Origin: Propionibacteriaceae bacterium AM104-82
GTDB taxonomy: Bacteria > Actinomycetota > Actinomycetes > Propionibacteriales > Propionibacteriaceae
Reading direction: 5' to 3'
DNA length: 64,000 nt
Assembly (NCBI GenBank): GCA_027658995.1
Contig: JAQDQK010000002.1
Coordinates: 248,001-312,000, forward strand
The first letter of the stretch is position 1; every line of letters begins with the position of its first letter. The translations under genes and the position numbers were made by a program. The notes under the pieces were generated by a model that saw only the letters and a program-made list of their open reading frames with translations, ran no database searches and had not been told where the DNA came from. Shown one piece after another: positions 1 to 9,238 of this stretch.

Positions 1-916
1 ACGGGCAAGGCTTCGAGTACCGCGGGCCGGGCGGCGCGGCGGTCTCCGCGGCCGACCTCGCCAGGATCAAGGCCCTCGCGCTGCCTCCCGCGTGGACGAA
101 GGTGTGGATCTGCGCCGACCCGCTCGGCCACATCCAGGCCGTCGGCGTGGACGCGGACGGCAGGGAGCAGTACCGCTACCACGAACGCTGGAAGCAGGAC
201 CGGGCCGAGCACAAGTTCGCCAGGATGCTCCACCTGGCGGCGGCCCTCCCCGCGGCCCGGGGCCGCGCCACCCGCGACCTGTCCCAGCCGGCAGAGCCCT
301 CGCACCGGTGCTTGCGGTCGCCTTCCGGTTCCTCGACGACGCCTCGCCGCGGGTCGGGTCGATCGAGTACCTGGAGCGCTACGGCAGCCGGGGCCTGACG
401 ACGCTGCAGCAGCGCGACGTCACCGTCGAAGGGCACCACGTCACGCTGCACTTCCCGGCGAAGTCACACAAACACGATGTGATGCACATGACCGACCTCG
501 AGTTGGCCGAGGCCGTCGCGACCCTCCTGGACGGAGACCCGGAGGATCGGTTGCTGCGCTACCACGCCGCTGGCGACCTGCACCACCTCGACCCGGCGGA
601 GGTCAACGCCTACCTCCACGAGATCACCGGAGGCCCCTACACGGCCAAGGACTTCCGCACCCTCCGCGGCACCATCGCGGCGGCCGAGTCCCTGGCCCGA
701 ACCGGTCTCGCCGACGGCGAGACGGCCGCCCACCACGCGGAGGTCGCCGCCGCCAAGGCCGCGTCGGAGGCGCTGCAGAACACGCCCGCGGTCGCCCGGT
801 CCAGCTACATCGATCCGCGCGTGTTCGAGGCGTACCGGGACGGGCGACTGCTCGACCTGGGCCGCTCCCCCGACGCCGCGCTGCGCGACCTCGTCGCGGG
901 CGTGGACGGCTCCTGA
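1..916 (+). pseudogene. DNA topoisomerase IB, cut by window start and apparently frameshifted
   Basis: This is a eukaryote-like type IB topoisomerase, which relaxes supercoils through a 3'-phosphotyrosine intermediate. The first part reads in the frame starting at base 3 and contains LPPAWTKVWICADPLGH and QYRYHERWKQDR, typical of the N-terminal half. From about base 300 the homology continues in the frame starting at base 2: RFLDDASPRVG, GSRGLTTL, KSHKHDV, TAKDFRTLRGT and the tyrosine motif RSSYIDP. The switch falls between about 285 and 305 and equals a one-base deletion or two-base insertion. Catalytic Arg, Lys and Tyr candidates are all present, so this is either a recent pseudogene or a sequencing error. 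The start codon lies outside the window. Confidence 0.8.
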
Positions 917-925
917 GTCGGCGCC

Positions 926-1357
926 TCAGCCTGCCGAGGCCCGCTCCCAAGGCTCGGGCCCGCCGTCGACGACCACGAACAGCGGATGCGGCGTCGTGGC
1001 GGCCTCGAGGCGTGCAAGCCACTCGGGCGAACGGAGGCGCAACTTCGCCGTCAGGTGCTCGCGTTCCAGCAGCAGTTGCCCGCTGGTCACGCTGATCGGC
1101 GCGGACTCAACGGGGCCGTCGATGCGCGTCCGGTCGAAGCGGTAGCCCCGCACGGTCGCCTCGTCGGCCAGGCCCGTCAGGTAGGCCCCGATCGCCGCCA
1201 TCGGCTCGGCGGAGTCCCGGAACCGCGTCAGTTGCGGATGGTGCCGGTAGCCCGCGGTGCGGCCCGCCAGGACGGCCTGCGCGAGCAGCGACTCGCGCCA
1301 GCAGGCGATCAGCCCCTGGCGGTCGAGCAGGCTCGGGTTGAGCGACCACATTCGCAC
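926..1357 (-). CDS. Pyrimidine dimer DNA glycosylase family protein
   Basis: The 143-residue protein begins MRMWSLNPSLLDRQGLIA and continues with LLAQAVLAGRTAGYRHHPQL. This matches the start of the Pyr_excise family (T4 endonuclease V-like pyrimidine-dimer glycosylase/AP lyase). The family usually starts with MRLWSLHP, which supports the GTG at 1357 over the ATG two codons later. Family role: excision of UV-induced cyclobutane dimers. It is convergent with the topoisomerase gene and only 8 bp precedes it on the same strand, so it may share a transcript with the lipoprotein gene. Confidence 0.75.
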   Translation of the reverse strand: MRMWSLNPSLLDRQGLIACWRESLLAQAVLAGRTAGYRHHPQLTRFRDSAEPMAAIGAYLTGLADEATVRGYRFDRTRIDGPVESAPISVTSGQLLLEREHLTAKLRLRSPEWLARLEAATTPHPLFVVVDGGPEPWERASAG

Positions 1358-1365
1358 GGGCGGGC

Positions 1366-1968
1366 TCAGAAGTCCTTGGCGTCACCGTTCTCGTCGAGGC
1401 ACCTCAGCCCCGGCGCGCCCGGGGGCACCTCGTTGGTGACGAACTCGGTGCAGGGGATGGCGTCCTCGAACTGGTTGATGTAGTGCCAGGCGCCCTCGTC
1501 GATGCCCCAGATGACCTGCCCGCCTCCGCAGTCGCTCTCCTCCGAGCCGAAGGCGAAGCCGTCGGGATGGATGGCCTTGACGACGACCTCGGAGGTGGTG
1601 CAGCCCGCGTCGTCCTCGACGCCGACCCGCGAGGCAAGGAACGTGCGGAAGGTCTCGGGCAGCGCGTCGGCCGCCTTGACCTGCTCGGCGTCGGTGACGG
1701 TGACGTCCACTGGGGTCCACGGGCCGCCGACCTTCGTCGGCTGTGCGACCGGAGGAAGCGTCGGGGTGGGCGTCTCGGCCAACGGCTCCAACTCGGTCGG
1801 CTCCGCCGTCGGGCTCGCGACGGGCGCCGGATCGGGCGACGCGGGCGTCGACGCGGGGCTCAATGCCACGGGCGAGGTCGGCTGCGTCGACGGTGCCTGC
1901 TCCGCGGTGCAGCCGCCGAGGGCGGCCGCCACGGAGACGACAACGGCTAGTTTGAGGGCGATACGCAC
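1366..1968 (-). CDS. Putative secreted lipoprotein of unknown function
   Basis: From the GTG at 1968 the protein is 200 residues with a compact lipoprotein signal peptide: MRIALKLAVVV, then a hydrophobic run ending in the lipobox LGGC (Cys20). A Pro/Thr/Ser-rich linker of about 60 residues follows, typical of cell-wall-spanning spacers. A globular C-terminal part has four cysteines (CTTSEV, DCGGG, PCTEF, LRCLDE) that could form two disulfides outside the cell. An upstream GTG at 1995 would add nine residues before the charged n-region and seems less likely. I do not recognise the C-terminal domain. Confidence 0.6.
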   Translation of the reverse strand: MRIALKLAVVVSVAAALGGCTAEQAPSTQPTSPVALSPASTPASPDPAPVASPTAEPTELEPLAETPTPTLPPVAQPTKVGGPWTPVDVTVTDAEQVKAADALPETFRTFLASRVGVEDDAGCTTSEVVVKAIHPDGFAFGSEESDCGGGQVIWGIDEGAWHYINQFEDAIPCTEFVTNEVPPGAPGLRCLDENGDAKDF

Positions 1969-2084
1969 AGTCGCGAGACTACCAGCGCGCGACACGCCAG
2001 CGATGTGAAGCCCGACGGCGGGTTCGGTAGTGTGACGATGGAGAGAACCGCTCCACGACGACGCAGGTTCGAACGAGGAGACCG

Positions 2085-3968
2085 ATGCTCACCGAATCCA
2101 AGACTCGCCGCCGGGAGCTTCCAAGCACCGGCACCGCTCCCACCGATCCCCGCCTGCTCGCCTGGCTCGACGAGGTCGTCGACCTGTGCAAGCCCGCCGC
2201 GATCCACTACTGCGACGGCTCCGCCGAGGAGGCCGCGCGGCTCGCCGACGCGCTGGTCGCCTCCGGCACCCTGGTGCGGCTCAACGACGAACTGCTTCCC
2301 AACTCGGTGTACGCCCGCACCGACCCCGACGACGTCGCCCGCGTCGAGGACCAGACCTTCATCTGCTCGAACGACGAGCGCGACGCGGGGCCGACGAACA
2401 ACTGGATGGACCCCGTCCAGATGAAGCGCATCATGGGCGACCTGTACGACGGCTGCATGGCTGGCCGCACGATGTATGTGATGCCGTTCTGCATGGGGCA
2501 CCTCGATGCCGCCGACCCGAAGTTCGGGGTTGAGGTCTCCGACTCGGCCTATGTGGTGCTGTCGATGCGGATCATGACGCGGATGGGAGCCGACGTGCTC
2601 GCAGCGCTTGAGGCCTCCGGCGCCGACTTCGTGCCCTGCCTGCACTCGGTCGGGATGCCGCTGGCCGAGGGCCAGAGCGACGTGCCGTGGCCGTGCAACG
2701 AGACCAAGTACATCGTCCACTTCCCCGACGAGAAGATGGTGTGGTCCTACGGATCCGGCTACGGCGGCAACTCGCTGCTCGGCAAGAAGTGCTACGCGCT
2801 GCGGATCGCCTCGGTGATGGCCCGCGACGAGGGCTGGCTGGCCGAGCACATGCTGATCCTGAAGCTCACCTCGCCTGAGGGACGGGTGTTCAACATCGCA
2901 GCGGCCTTCCCGTCCGCCTGCGGCAAGACCAACCTCGCGATGCTGGAGCCGACCATCCCTGGCTGGAGGGTCGAGACGCTCGGCGACGACATCGCATGGC
3001 TGCGCTTCGGCGACGACGGCCGGCTGTACGCGACCAACCCGGAGACGGGCTTCTTCGGGGTCGCCCCCGGCACCAGTTACGAGACCAACCCCAACGCGAT
3101 GCGCTCCATCGAGGCGGGCAACTCGGTGTTCACCAACGTCGGCCTGACGCCCGATGGTGCCGTGTGGTGGGAGGGCATGACGCCCGAGAAGCCCGAACTG
3201 CTGCGCGACTGGAAGGACCGTCCCTGGCACGGTGCGACCGGCCCGGAGGGCGGTCGACCGGAGGAGAAGGCGGCGCATCCCAACAGCCGCTTCTGCACTC
3301 CCATCGAGCAGTGCCCGATCCTCGCCGACGAATACCACGACCCGAACGGGGTCCCCCTCGACGCGATCATCTTCGGCGGGCGCCGCGAGAACACCGTCCC
3401 GCTCGTCACCCAGTCGCGCAACTGGCGCCACGGGGTCTTCATGGGCGCGACCTGCTCGTCGGAGTCGACGGCGGCCGCGAAGGGAGCCGTTGGCGTGCTG
3501 CGCCGCGACCCGATGGCGATGCTGCCCTTCATCGGCTACCACGTGGCCGACTACGTGCAGCACTGGATCGACGTCGGCTCCAACACCGACGCGGACAAGC
3601 TGCCCCGGATCTTCTACGTCAACTGGTTCCGGCGCGACGCGGACGGCCGCTTCATGTGGCCGGGCTTCGGCGAGAACTCCAGGGTGCTGAAGTGGATCGC
3701 GCAGCGCATCGACGGCGATGTCGACGCCGTCGAGACCCCGATCGGCTACCTGCCCGCAGACGGGGCACTCGACGTCGAAGGGCTCGACATCTCCGAGGCC
3801 GACCTGCACGGCGTGCTTGCCTACCAGGAGCACGAGTGGCGAGACGAGGTGCCCCGCATCGGGCGCTGGTTCGACACGTTCGGCTGGCGGCTGCCGCGCG
3901 AGATGGTCGACGAGTTGCTGCAACTCGAGACGGCGTTGGGCAGGGACGCCAGCTCGTTCGGGCACTGA
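2085..3968 (+). CDS. pckG: Phosphoenolpyruvate carboxykinase (GTP)
   Basis: The 627-residue length is usual for GTP-dependent PEPCK, which interconverts oxaloacetate + GTP and PEP + CO2 + GDP in the cytosol. The P-loop [12 protein letters not shown] lies at about residues 275-286 and contains the reactive hyperreactive-cysteine motif of the GTP family. Other family hallmarks include [28 protein letters not shown] and WKDRPWHGA. The start is fixed by GAGGAG six bases before the ATG. In propionic-type fermenters this enzyme links the C3 and C4 pools together with the CoA-transferase at 36.7 kb. The gene appears monocistronic or leads into the short gene 20 bp downstream. Confidence 0.97.
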   Translation: MLTESKTRRRELPSTGTAPTDPRLLAWLDEVVDLCKPAAIHYCDGSAEEAARLADALVASGTLVRLNDELLPNSVYARTDPDDVARVEDQTFICSNDERDAGPTNNWMDPVQMKRIMGDLYDGCMAGRTMYVMPFCMGHLDAADPKFGVEVSDSAYVVLSMRIMTRMGADVLAALEASGADFVPCLHSVGMPLAEGQSDVPWPCNETKYIVHFPDEKMVWSYGSGYGGNSLLGKKCYALRIASVMARDEGWLAEHMLILKLTSPEGRVFNIAAAFPSACGKTNLAMLEPTIPGWRVETLGDDIAWLRFGDDGRLYATNPETGFFGVAPGTSYETNPNAMRSIEAGNSVFTNVGLTPDGAVWWEGMTPEKPELLRDWKDRPWHGATGPEGGRPEEKAAHPNSRFCTPIEQCPILADEYHDPNGVPLDAIIFGGRRENTVPLVTQSRNWRHGVFMGATCSSESTAAAKGAVGVLRRDPMAMLPFIGYHVADYVQHWIDVGSNTDADKLPRIFYVNWFRRDADGRFMWPGFGENSRVLKWIAQRIDGDVDAVETPIGYLPADGALDVEGLDISEADLHGVLAYQEHEWRDEVPRIGRWFDTFGWRLPREMVDELLQLETALGRDASSFGH

Positions 3969-3988
3969 TCGGCCCTTAGGCTGTCTGC

Positions 3989-4414
3989 ATGGATCGCTGG
4001 ATGTGGGTGACCTGGCCCGCCGTCGGCGTCGTCGTCGGTGGCCTTGTCAGCGGCTGGCGGTTCAGCATCTGGTGGGTGCTGATCTTCCTGTGCTGCTGTC
4101 TGGTGGCCTGGTGGGTCAGCCCGTGGTCGCGTGGAAGGTCGAAGACGATGTCGGACGTGATGGCGCTGCCCGACGAGGACCGCAGGGTCGTCGTCTACTG
4201 GCGGCCGGGCTGCCCCTTCTGTGAGCGGCTGCGCGTGGCGCTCGGCGGCAGGGGCGATGCTGCGCAGTGGATCAACATCTGGCAGGATTCTGAGGCTGCC
4301 GCGTTTGTCGCGAGCGTCAACGGCGGCAACGAGACGGTGCCGACGGTCGTGATCGACGGCGAGCCGCACACCAATCCTGATCCGCGCGTGGTTCTCGAGG
4401 CCCTCGCGCCCTAG
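3989..4414 (+). CDS. Membrane-anchored glutaredoxin/mycoredoxin-like protein
   Basis: The 141-residue protein has two Trp-rich hydrophobic segments (about 5-20 and 24-45, the second with CCC) and then a glutaredoxin-like domain from about residue 66. The redox motif is CPFC at residues 75-78, preceded by VVVYWRPG. The cis-proline element VPTVVIDG at about residue 115 completes the thioredoxin fold. Actinobacterial homologues with C-P-x-C sites act with mycothiol (mycoredoxins); that role is inferred. The unusual part is the N-terminal hydrophobic anchor, which would tether the catalytic domain to the inner face of the membrane. It starts 20 bp after pckG. Confidence 0.7.
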   Translation: MDRWMWVTWPAVGVVVGGLVSGWRFSIWWVLIFLCCCLVAWWVSPWSRGRSKTMSDVMALPDEDRRVVVYWRPGCPFCERLRVALGGRGDAAQWINIWQDSEAAAFVASVNGGNETVPTVVIDGEPHTNPDPRVVLEALAP

Positions 4415-4429
4415 CCCGAGGGGGGCCGG

Positions 4430-5608
4430 ATGGCACCCACCCGCGAGATCGTGCGCGCCCGATGGGGCGTCACCATCATGTTCTGGCTCAACGGCGTCGG
4501 ATTCGCGTCCCTGCTGCCCCGCTACCCGGAGATCAAGGCCTCGCTCGGCCTGGGCGATCTCGGCTGGGGGCTCGTCGTCGGCCTCGGCCCTCTCGGCGGT
4601 CTGATCGCGGGGCTGTTCACCGCCCGCCTGATCCGCAGGTACTCCTCCGCAAGCGTCAACCTCGTCACGGCGCTGCTCGGCCTCGCGATGCTGAGCGTCT
4701 ACGGCAACGCCGCGATCTGGCCCGTCTTCGCGCTCGGCATCCTGGCGATGGCGGGCTTCGACGCGATCAGCGACATCTCCATGAACGCCCACGGGCTGCG
4801 CGTCCAGAAGCTCTACGGCTCCTCGATCCTCAACGGCCTGCACGGCTGGTGGTCCGTGGGCGCCGTCTCCGGCGGCTTCCTCGGCTCCATCGCCGCGCAG
4901 GCCCGGCTGCCGATCTGGATCCAGGCCGCCGTCGCCTTCGTCCTGTTCGGAGCGATGGCGATCTACGCGAAGACGCTGCTGCTGAAGGGCGCCGACGCGG
5001 AGCCCGCGGCCGCCGAGGTCGAGGTCTCGCGCGGCATCCCGCGCCGCTGGGTGCCACGCCTGATCGCGCTCGGCCTGCTCGGCGCCTCCGTGGGGCTGAT
5101 CGAGGATTCGGGCGCCTCCTGGGGTGCCGTCTACATGGACTCCATGTTCGAGGTGACCCCCTTCGTGGTCGGCATGGCCTTCGTTGCGCTGCAGGGCGCC
5201 CAGGTGATCGGCCGGTTCACCGGCGACGCGCTCACCGACCGGATCGGGCCGCGCCTTGCCGTGACGCAGGGCGTCATCATCGCGGGCCTCGGCATGGCGG
5301 TCGCGGTGGCGTTCCCGTCCGCCGTCTCCACCCTGATCGGCTTCGCCTGCGCGGGCTGGGGCATCGCGACGGCGATCCCGATGGCGATGCACGCCGCCGA
5401 CGAACTGCCCGGCATGGCGCACGGCAACGGCCTGACGTTCGTGACCTGGCTGATGCGCGTCGGCTTCTTCGCAGGCCCGCCGCTGATCGGCCTGGTCGCC
5501 GACTCGGTCGGCATCCGCTGGGCCCTGATCACCATCCCGGTCGCCGCCGTCGTCGCCCTGCTGCTGACCCCGGCGCTGACCCCGCCCAAGGCCGCGACGC
5601 CGCGATGA
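4430..5608 (+). CDS. Major facilitator superfamily transporter
   Basis: The 392-residue protein has about 12 hydrophobic segments with a short central charged loop near residues 180-205. That is the standard MFS layout. N-terminal features include WLNGVGFASLLPRYPEIKASLG and an arginine-rich loop after TM2 (TARLIRRY). It resembles the FucP/YbjJ-type group of sugar or small-molecule permeases; the substrate cannot be read from the sequence. Its stop overlaps the start of the amidohydrolase gene by ATGA, so the two are translationally coupled. This suggests the carrier moves a substrate or product of that enzyme. Confidence 0.8.
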   Translation: MAPTREIVRARWGVTIMFWLNGVGFASLLPRYPEIKASLGLGDLGWGLVVGLGPLGGLIAGLFTARLIRRYSSASVNLVTALLGLAMLSVYGNAAIWPVFALGILAMAGFDAISDISMNAHGLRVQKLYGSSILNGLHGWWSVGAVSGGFLGSIAAQARLPIWIQAAVAFVLFGAMAIYAKTLLLKGADAEPAAAEVEVSRGIPRRWVPRLIALGLLGASVGLIEDSGASWGAVYMDSMFEVTPFVVGMAFVALQGAQVIGRFTGDALTDRIGPRLAVTQGVIIAGLGMAVAVAFPSAVSTLIGFACAGWGIATAIPMAMHAADELPGMAHGNGLTFVTWLMRVGFFAGPPLIGLVADSVGIRWALITIPVAAVVALLLTPALTPPKAATPR

Positions 5609-7059
5609 GCGCGCTGCTGATCCGCGGGGGACGGCTCGTCGGGTCGGGTCGCGCGGCCGACATCCGCGTCGTCGACGGCCGGATCGTCGAGCTCGGTCCT
5701 GGGCTCGACGGAGGCGACGCCACGGTGCTCGATGCTGGCGACGGGTGGCTGATCCCGGGCCTGTGGGACGCGCACGTGCACTTCGGCCAGTGGGTGCGCT
5801 CGCGCGCCTGGCTGGACGTGTCCTCCGCCGACGACGCCGAGGGCGTGTGTCGGCTGATCGCGGCGGAGCCCGTGTCGCCCGGTCGGCCGCTGATCGGCTT
5901 CGGGCATCGCAGCGCAGGCTGGCCCCGCCCGGGCACCGTCGCGGAACTCGACGCCGTCAGCGGCGACCGGGCCGTGTTCCTGATCTCCGGCGACGCGCAC
6001 AACGGTTGGCTGAACTCGGCGGCGTTGCGGCTCGCGGGCCTGCCGCCGCGCACGGGGCCGCTGCAGGAGGCCGAGTGGTTCCCCGTCCTTGCGGGCCTCG
6101 GCGCGCTGCCCGGCGTCGCGCCCAGCCTCGCGGAGGAGGCCGCGGGCGCGCGCCTGCTCGCCTCGCGCGGGCTGGTCGGGATCGTGGACCTGGAGTTCAG
6201 CGACGCGCACCTGGACTGGCCGCGGCGGATCGCGGCCGGCTTCGACGCGCTGCGGGTGCGGGCTGGCGTCTACGAGCATCAACTCGACGAGGTCGTCGCG
6301 GCAGGGCTGCGGACCGGCGCGCCGCTCGAGGACACCGGCCTCGCGACGATGGGGCCGCTGAAGGTGATCAGCGACGGCTCGCTGTCGACGCGGACCGCAT
6401 GGTGCTGCGAGCCCTACGTCGGCTCAGAGTCCTCTGGCGCGCCGAACCTCACCCCGGAGCACCTGCGCGACCTGCTCGGCCGCGCGTCCGGATCGAGTCT
6501 GGAGGTCGCCGTGCACGCGATCGGCGACCGCGCCAACGCCGTCGCGCTGGATGCCTTCGAGGCGACCGGTGCCCGCGGCTCGATCGAGCACGCGCAACTG
6601 CTGCGGCGTGAGGACGTGGCCCGCTTCGCGGCGTTGGGCGTGACGGCGAGCATGCAACCGGCGCACCTGCTGGACGACCGCGACCTCACCGAGGCGATCT
6701 GGGGCGGGCGCGGTCGGCGCAGCTTCCTGGCACGGTCGCTGCTCGACGCGGGCGCCCGGCTGGCGCTCGGGTCGGACGCGCCCGTCTCTCCCCCGGACCC
6801 GTGGCTCGCGATGTCCGCCGCGGTGCACCGCAGCGGGGACGAGCGTCCCGGCTGGCATCAGGACCAGGCGCTGACGGCCGCCGAGGCGCTCGCCGCGTCG
6901 ACCGACGGCGGCCGCATCGCGCCCGGCGAACGGGGCGACGTCGTGGTGCTGGAGTCGGACCCGCTTGCCCCCGGCCCTGCCGACGAGGTCGCGGCCCGGC
7001 TGCGTTCGATGCGCGTCCGGGCGACCGTGTGCGCCGGCCGCGTGACCTGGGCCCGCTGA
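5605..7059 (+). CDS. Amidohydrolase family 3 (YtcJ-like) metal-dependent hydrolase
   Basis: The 484-residue protein starts at the ATG overlapping the upstream stop codon. It has the N-terminal composite beta domain (IRGGRLVGSGRAADIRVVDGRIV), the metal-binding HVHFG in LWDAHVHFG (about residue 54), a carboxylated-lysine candidate in GPLKVISDGSLSTRT, and HAIGDRAN, IEHAQL and ALGSDAPVSPPDPW. These are typical of the amidohydrolase_3 group (YtcJ, exoenzyme regulatory protein AepA). The family hydrolyses C-N bonds of amide or cyclic amide substrates; the substrate here is unknown. It ends just before an 80-bp palindromic repeat. Confidence 0.85.
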   Translation: MSALLIRGGRLVGSGRAADIRVVDGRIVELGPGLDGGDATVLDAGDGWLIPGLWDAHVHFGQWVRSRAWLDVSSADDAEGVCRLIAAEPVSPGRPLIGFGHRSAGWPRPGTVAELDAVSGDRAVFLISGDAHNGWLNSAALRLAGLPPRTGPLQEAEWFPVLAGLGALPGVAPSLAEEAAGARLLASRGLVGIVDLEFSDAHLDWPRRIAAGFDALRVRAGVYEHQLDEVVAAGLRTGAPLEDTGLATMGPLKVISDGSLSTRTAWCCEPYVGSESSGAPNLTPEHLRDLLGRASGSSLEVAVHAIGDRANAVALDAFEATGARGSIEHAQLLRREDVARFAALGVTASMQPAHLLDDRDLTEAIWGGRGRRSFLARSLLDAGARLALGSDAPVSPPDPWLAMSAAVHRSGDERPGWHQDQALTAAEALAASTDGGRIAPGERGDVVVLESDPLAPGPADEVAARLRSMRVRATVCAGRVTWAR

Positions 7060-7094
7060 GCCGGACCACCCGGGGGTTCGGTGCGGGTGGCTCG

Positions 7095-7174
7095 TTGAGC
7101 ATGTTTGGTAACTCGTTTCGGATCTGATCGTTCAAACCCGGCGTGTCGCCCAACGAGCAGCCAAACATGCTCAA
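7095..7174 (+). repeat. 80-bp imperfect palindromic repeat, copy A
   Basis: The element runs from TTGAGCATGTTTGG to its exact inverted copy CCAAACATGCTCAA. The arms continue with CTCGTT/AACGAG after three mismatches. It lies between convergent amidohydrolase and MFS genes. It has the same length (80 bp) and the same central motif TGATCGTTCA at element positions 31-40 as three other elements in this window. Flanks of copies A and B also share CACCCAGC a few bases downstream. An RNA copy would fold into one long hairpin. Function unknown; it could be a MITE/REP-like element or a 3' RNA structure. Confidence 0.85.
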
Positions 7175-7209
7175 GTCCTCACCCAGCCCCAGCGGGCCAC
7201 GGCGCTCGA

Positions 7210-8670
7210 CTAACGGGCGGGCTGGGCCTCCAGGACGACCGAGGCGGCCGGGGACTTCCGGGTGCGGGGCACCAGCAGCGCCAGCGCGGCGCCCGAGGCC
7301 GCGGCGATCGCGCCGGCAAGGAAGCAGATCTGGAAGGCGGTCAGGCTCGGCACCGCGGCGCCGTCGACCGTGACGCTGTGCCCGGCCAGCACCGCGGCCA
7401 TCACGGCGCCCGCGACGGTGGTGCCCATGGAGCGCATCAGCGCGTTGACGCCGACCGAGGAGCCCGCCTCGTCCTCGGGGACGTTGTCCATGATCAGCGT
7501 CGGCAGCGCGGCGTAGCCGATCGCGACGCCTGCCGACGAGACGCAGGTGGCCAGCGTCAACTGCCACGGCGCACCCATCAGGAAGACGGCGAGGACGTAG
7601 CCGCCCGACAGCACGAGGGCGCCGATCGCGAGGGTCGCACGGGCGCCGATGCCGCTCAGCAGGCGGCTGGAGACGGGCGCGAACAGCAGCATCATCAGGC
7701 CGGCGGGGGCCATCCACAGGCCGGCCTGCAGGATCGTCTGGCCGAGCCCGTGTCCGGTGCTTCCGGGCATCTCCAGCAACTGCGGCACGACGATGGACTG
7801 CGCCATCATGCCGAACCCGATCAGCAGCGCCGCCAGGTTCGTCATCAGGACGGGGCGCTTGGCTGTGGTGCGCAGGTCGACCAGCGGCGCCTCGTGGCGC
7901 AGTTCGTACCATCCCCACAGCAGGGCGACCACGACGCCGAAGGCGAGCAGGCCGAGCGTCTTCGGGTCGCCCCAGCCCCACTCGCTTCCCTTCGACACGC
8001 CCACGAGCACGGAGACGAGCGCGACGCCGAGTCCGAGCGCGCCGAGCAGGTCGAGGCGGGCCGGGTGCGCGTCGTCGGGGTTGGGAAGCAGCACGACCGA
8101 CAGCACCGCGACGACGGCGGCGAGGCCACCCGAGACCCAGAACAGCATGTTCCAGGATGCCTCCTCGGCGATCCAGGCGGCCAGCGGCAGCCCGAGGGCC
8201 CCGCCGACGCCCATGGTCCCCGACACCGCTGCGACGGCGGTGTTGACCTTCCTCGCAGGCGCCACCTCCCGCACCATCGAGATCGCCACCGGGATGTAGC
8301 CCATCGACGCGCCCTGCAGCACCCGTCCGACCAGCACCGGCGCGAGCGTGCCGGACAGCGCGCAGACGAGCGAGCCGAGCACCAGCAGCAGCGACGACGC
8401 GATCAGCACCGGCTTCTTGCCGACGATGTCGGCCAAGCGCCCGGCGATCGGCATGGTCACGGCCGAGGCGAGCAGCGTGGCCGTCACCACCCAGGAGGCG
8501 TTCGAGGCCGTGGTGTCGAGCAGGTGCGGCAGTTCCCGCTGGATGGGGATCACGAGCGACTGCATGAGCGCCGCGGAGAGGCTGCCGAAGCACAGGACGC
8601 CTACGACGATGATCGCCGGGACGCGTCGGGTGGGCGTGGAGTCTGTGGTGGTGGGGGTGTCGTTGCGCAT
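7210..8670 (-). CDS. DHA2-family MFS drug exporter (EmrB/QacA type)
   Basis: The 486-residue protein has about 14 hydrophobic segments, the DHA2 topology. Motif A of the MFS is visible as GRLADIVGKKPVLIASSLLL after TM2, and motif C-like glycine/proline-rich sequence (GTMGVGGALGLPLAAWI) lies in TM5. Members are proton antiporters that expel hydrophobic or cationic drugs. It is divergently transcribed from the MarR gene at 8720, with a palindromic operator between them, so drug-responsive derepression is likely. The start ATG at 8670 sits 15 bp from the operator. Confidence 0.88.
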   Translation of the reverse strand: MRNDTPTTTDSTPTRRVPAIIVVGVLCFGSLSAALMQSLVIPIQRELPHLLDTTASNASWVVTATLLASAVTMPIAGRLADIVGKKPVLIASSLLLVLGSLVCALSGTLAPVLVGRVLQGASMGYIPVAISMVREVAPARKVNTAVAAVSGTMGVGGALGLPLAAWIAEEASWNMLFWVSGGLAAVVAVLSVVLLPNPDDAHPARLDLLGALGLGVALVSVLVGVSKGSEWGWGDPKTLGLLAFGVVVALLWGWYELRHEAPLVDLRTTAKRPVLMTNLAALLIGFGMMAQSIVVPQLLEMPGSTGHGLGQTILQAGLWMAPAGLMMLLFAPVSSRLLSGIGARATLAIGALVLSGGYVLAVFLMGAPWQLTLATCVSSAGVAIGYAALPTLIMDNVPEDEAGSSVGVNALMRSMGTTVAGAVMAAVLAGHSVTVDGAAVPSLTAFQICFLAGAIAAASGAALALLVPRTRKSPAASVVLEAQPAR

Positions 8671-8684
8671 AAGACCTATCTATG

Positions 8685-8699
8685 TATGTACCCTACATA
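8685..8699. promoter_or_regulatory. Candidate MarR operator between MFS exporter and MarR gene
   Basis: TATGTACCCTACATA is a perfect inverted repeat of six bases around CCC. A second, looser TGTA-N7-TACA element follows at 8706-8720 and overlaps the MarR start codon. The location between the divergent exporter and regulator genes suggests the MarR protein binds here and represses both promoters. The palindrome is seen; the binding protein is inferred. Confidence 0.65.
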
Positions 8700-8719
8700 T
8701 GCGGTTGTATGCTACCTAC

Positions 8720-9178
8720 ATGGCCAGCCGTTCCGCAAACCAGGACAGGCGCAGCGACGCGCCCCGGGCCCCCGAGCGCCGCCTCGCGGGACTCCTCGTC
8801 CGCTTCGACACGCAGCGTCGGACTATCTCCCAGCGGCTGAGGATGAACCCGGCAGAGGCCCGCCTCCTGTGGCTGCTCTCCGTCGACTCTCCCCGCACCC
8901 TTCGCGACGTCGGCGAGGCCCTCGAACTGGAGCAGTCGACCGTCAACAGGCAGGTCAACGCGGCGATCCGCTCCGGGCTGATCCAGCGCCACCGCGGGCC
9001 GGACGGCCGCGCCTTCCTCGTCGAGCCGACCCCCGAGGGCTCGGCCGCCTTCGACGCGGACATGCGCGACCTGCTCGGCGGCTACGGCGCGGCGCTGCGC
9101 GAACTGGGCGACCGGGCCGACGAGTTCCTGGATCTGCTGGACCGCTTCACGGCCGCCTACAACCGCGACAAGGCCTGA
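8720..9178 (+). CDS. MarR family transcriptional regulator
   Basis: The 152-residue protein has a MarR winged-helix layout: DNA-binding helices in TLRDVGEALELEQSTVNRQV (about residues 62-81) and the wing in HRGPDGRAFLVEPTPEG. Flanking N- and C-terminal helices form the dimer interface in this family. The chosen ATG follows the palindromic operator directly; longer readings would run back through the exporter promoter. It probably represses itself and the divergent DHA2 exporter until a ligand binds. A 60-bp gap separates it from the next gene. Confidence 0.85.
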   Translation: MASRSANQDRRSDAPRAPERRLAGLLVRFDTQRRTISQRLRMNPAEARLLWLLSVDSPRTLRDVGEALELEQSTVNRQVNAAIRSGLIQRHRGPDGRAFLVEPTPEGSAAFDADMRDLLGGYGAALRELGDRADEFLDLLDRFTAAYNRDKA

Positions 9179-9238
9179 CTTCCCGCCACCTGCACGGACC
9201 CGCTGACGCGGGAGGGCCAGGCACGCTGTAATGGGGCC

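Noticed and set aside
1947..3965. A 672-residue open frame antisense to pckG
   Set aside because: Low-complexity shadow sequence; pckG on the plus strand is full length with all motifs.
7095..7174. 80-bp palindromes as integron attC sites or simple terminators
   Set aside because: No attC core sites (RYYYAAC/GTTRRRY) and no integrase or cassette array. The conserved unpaired centre and fixed length exceed what a terminator needs, though termination activity is not excluded.
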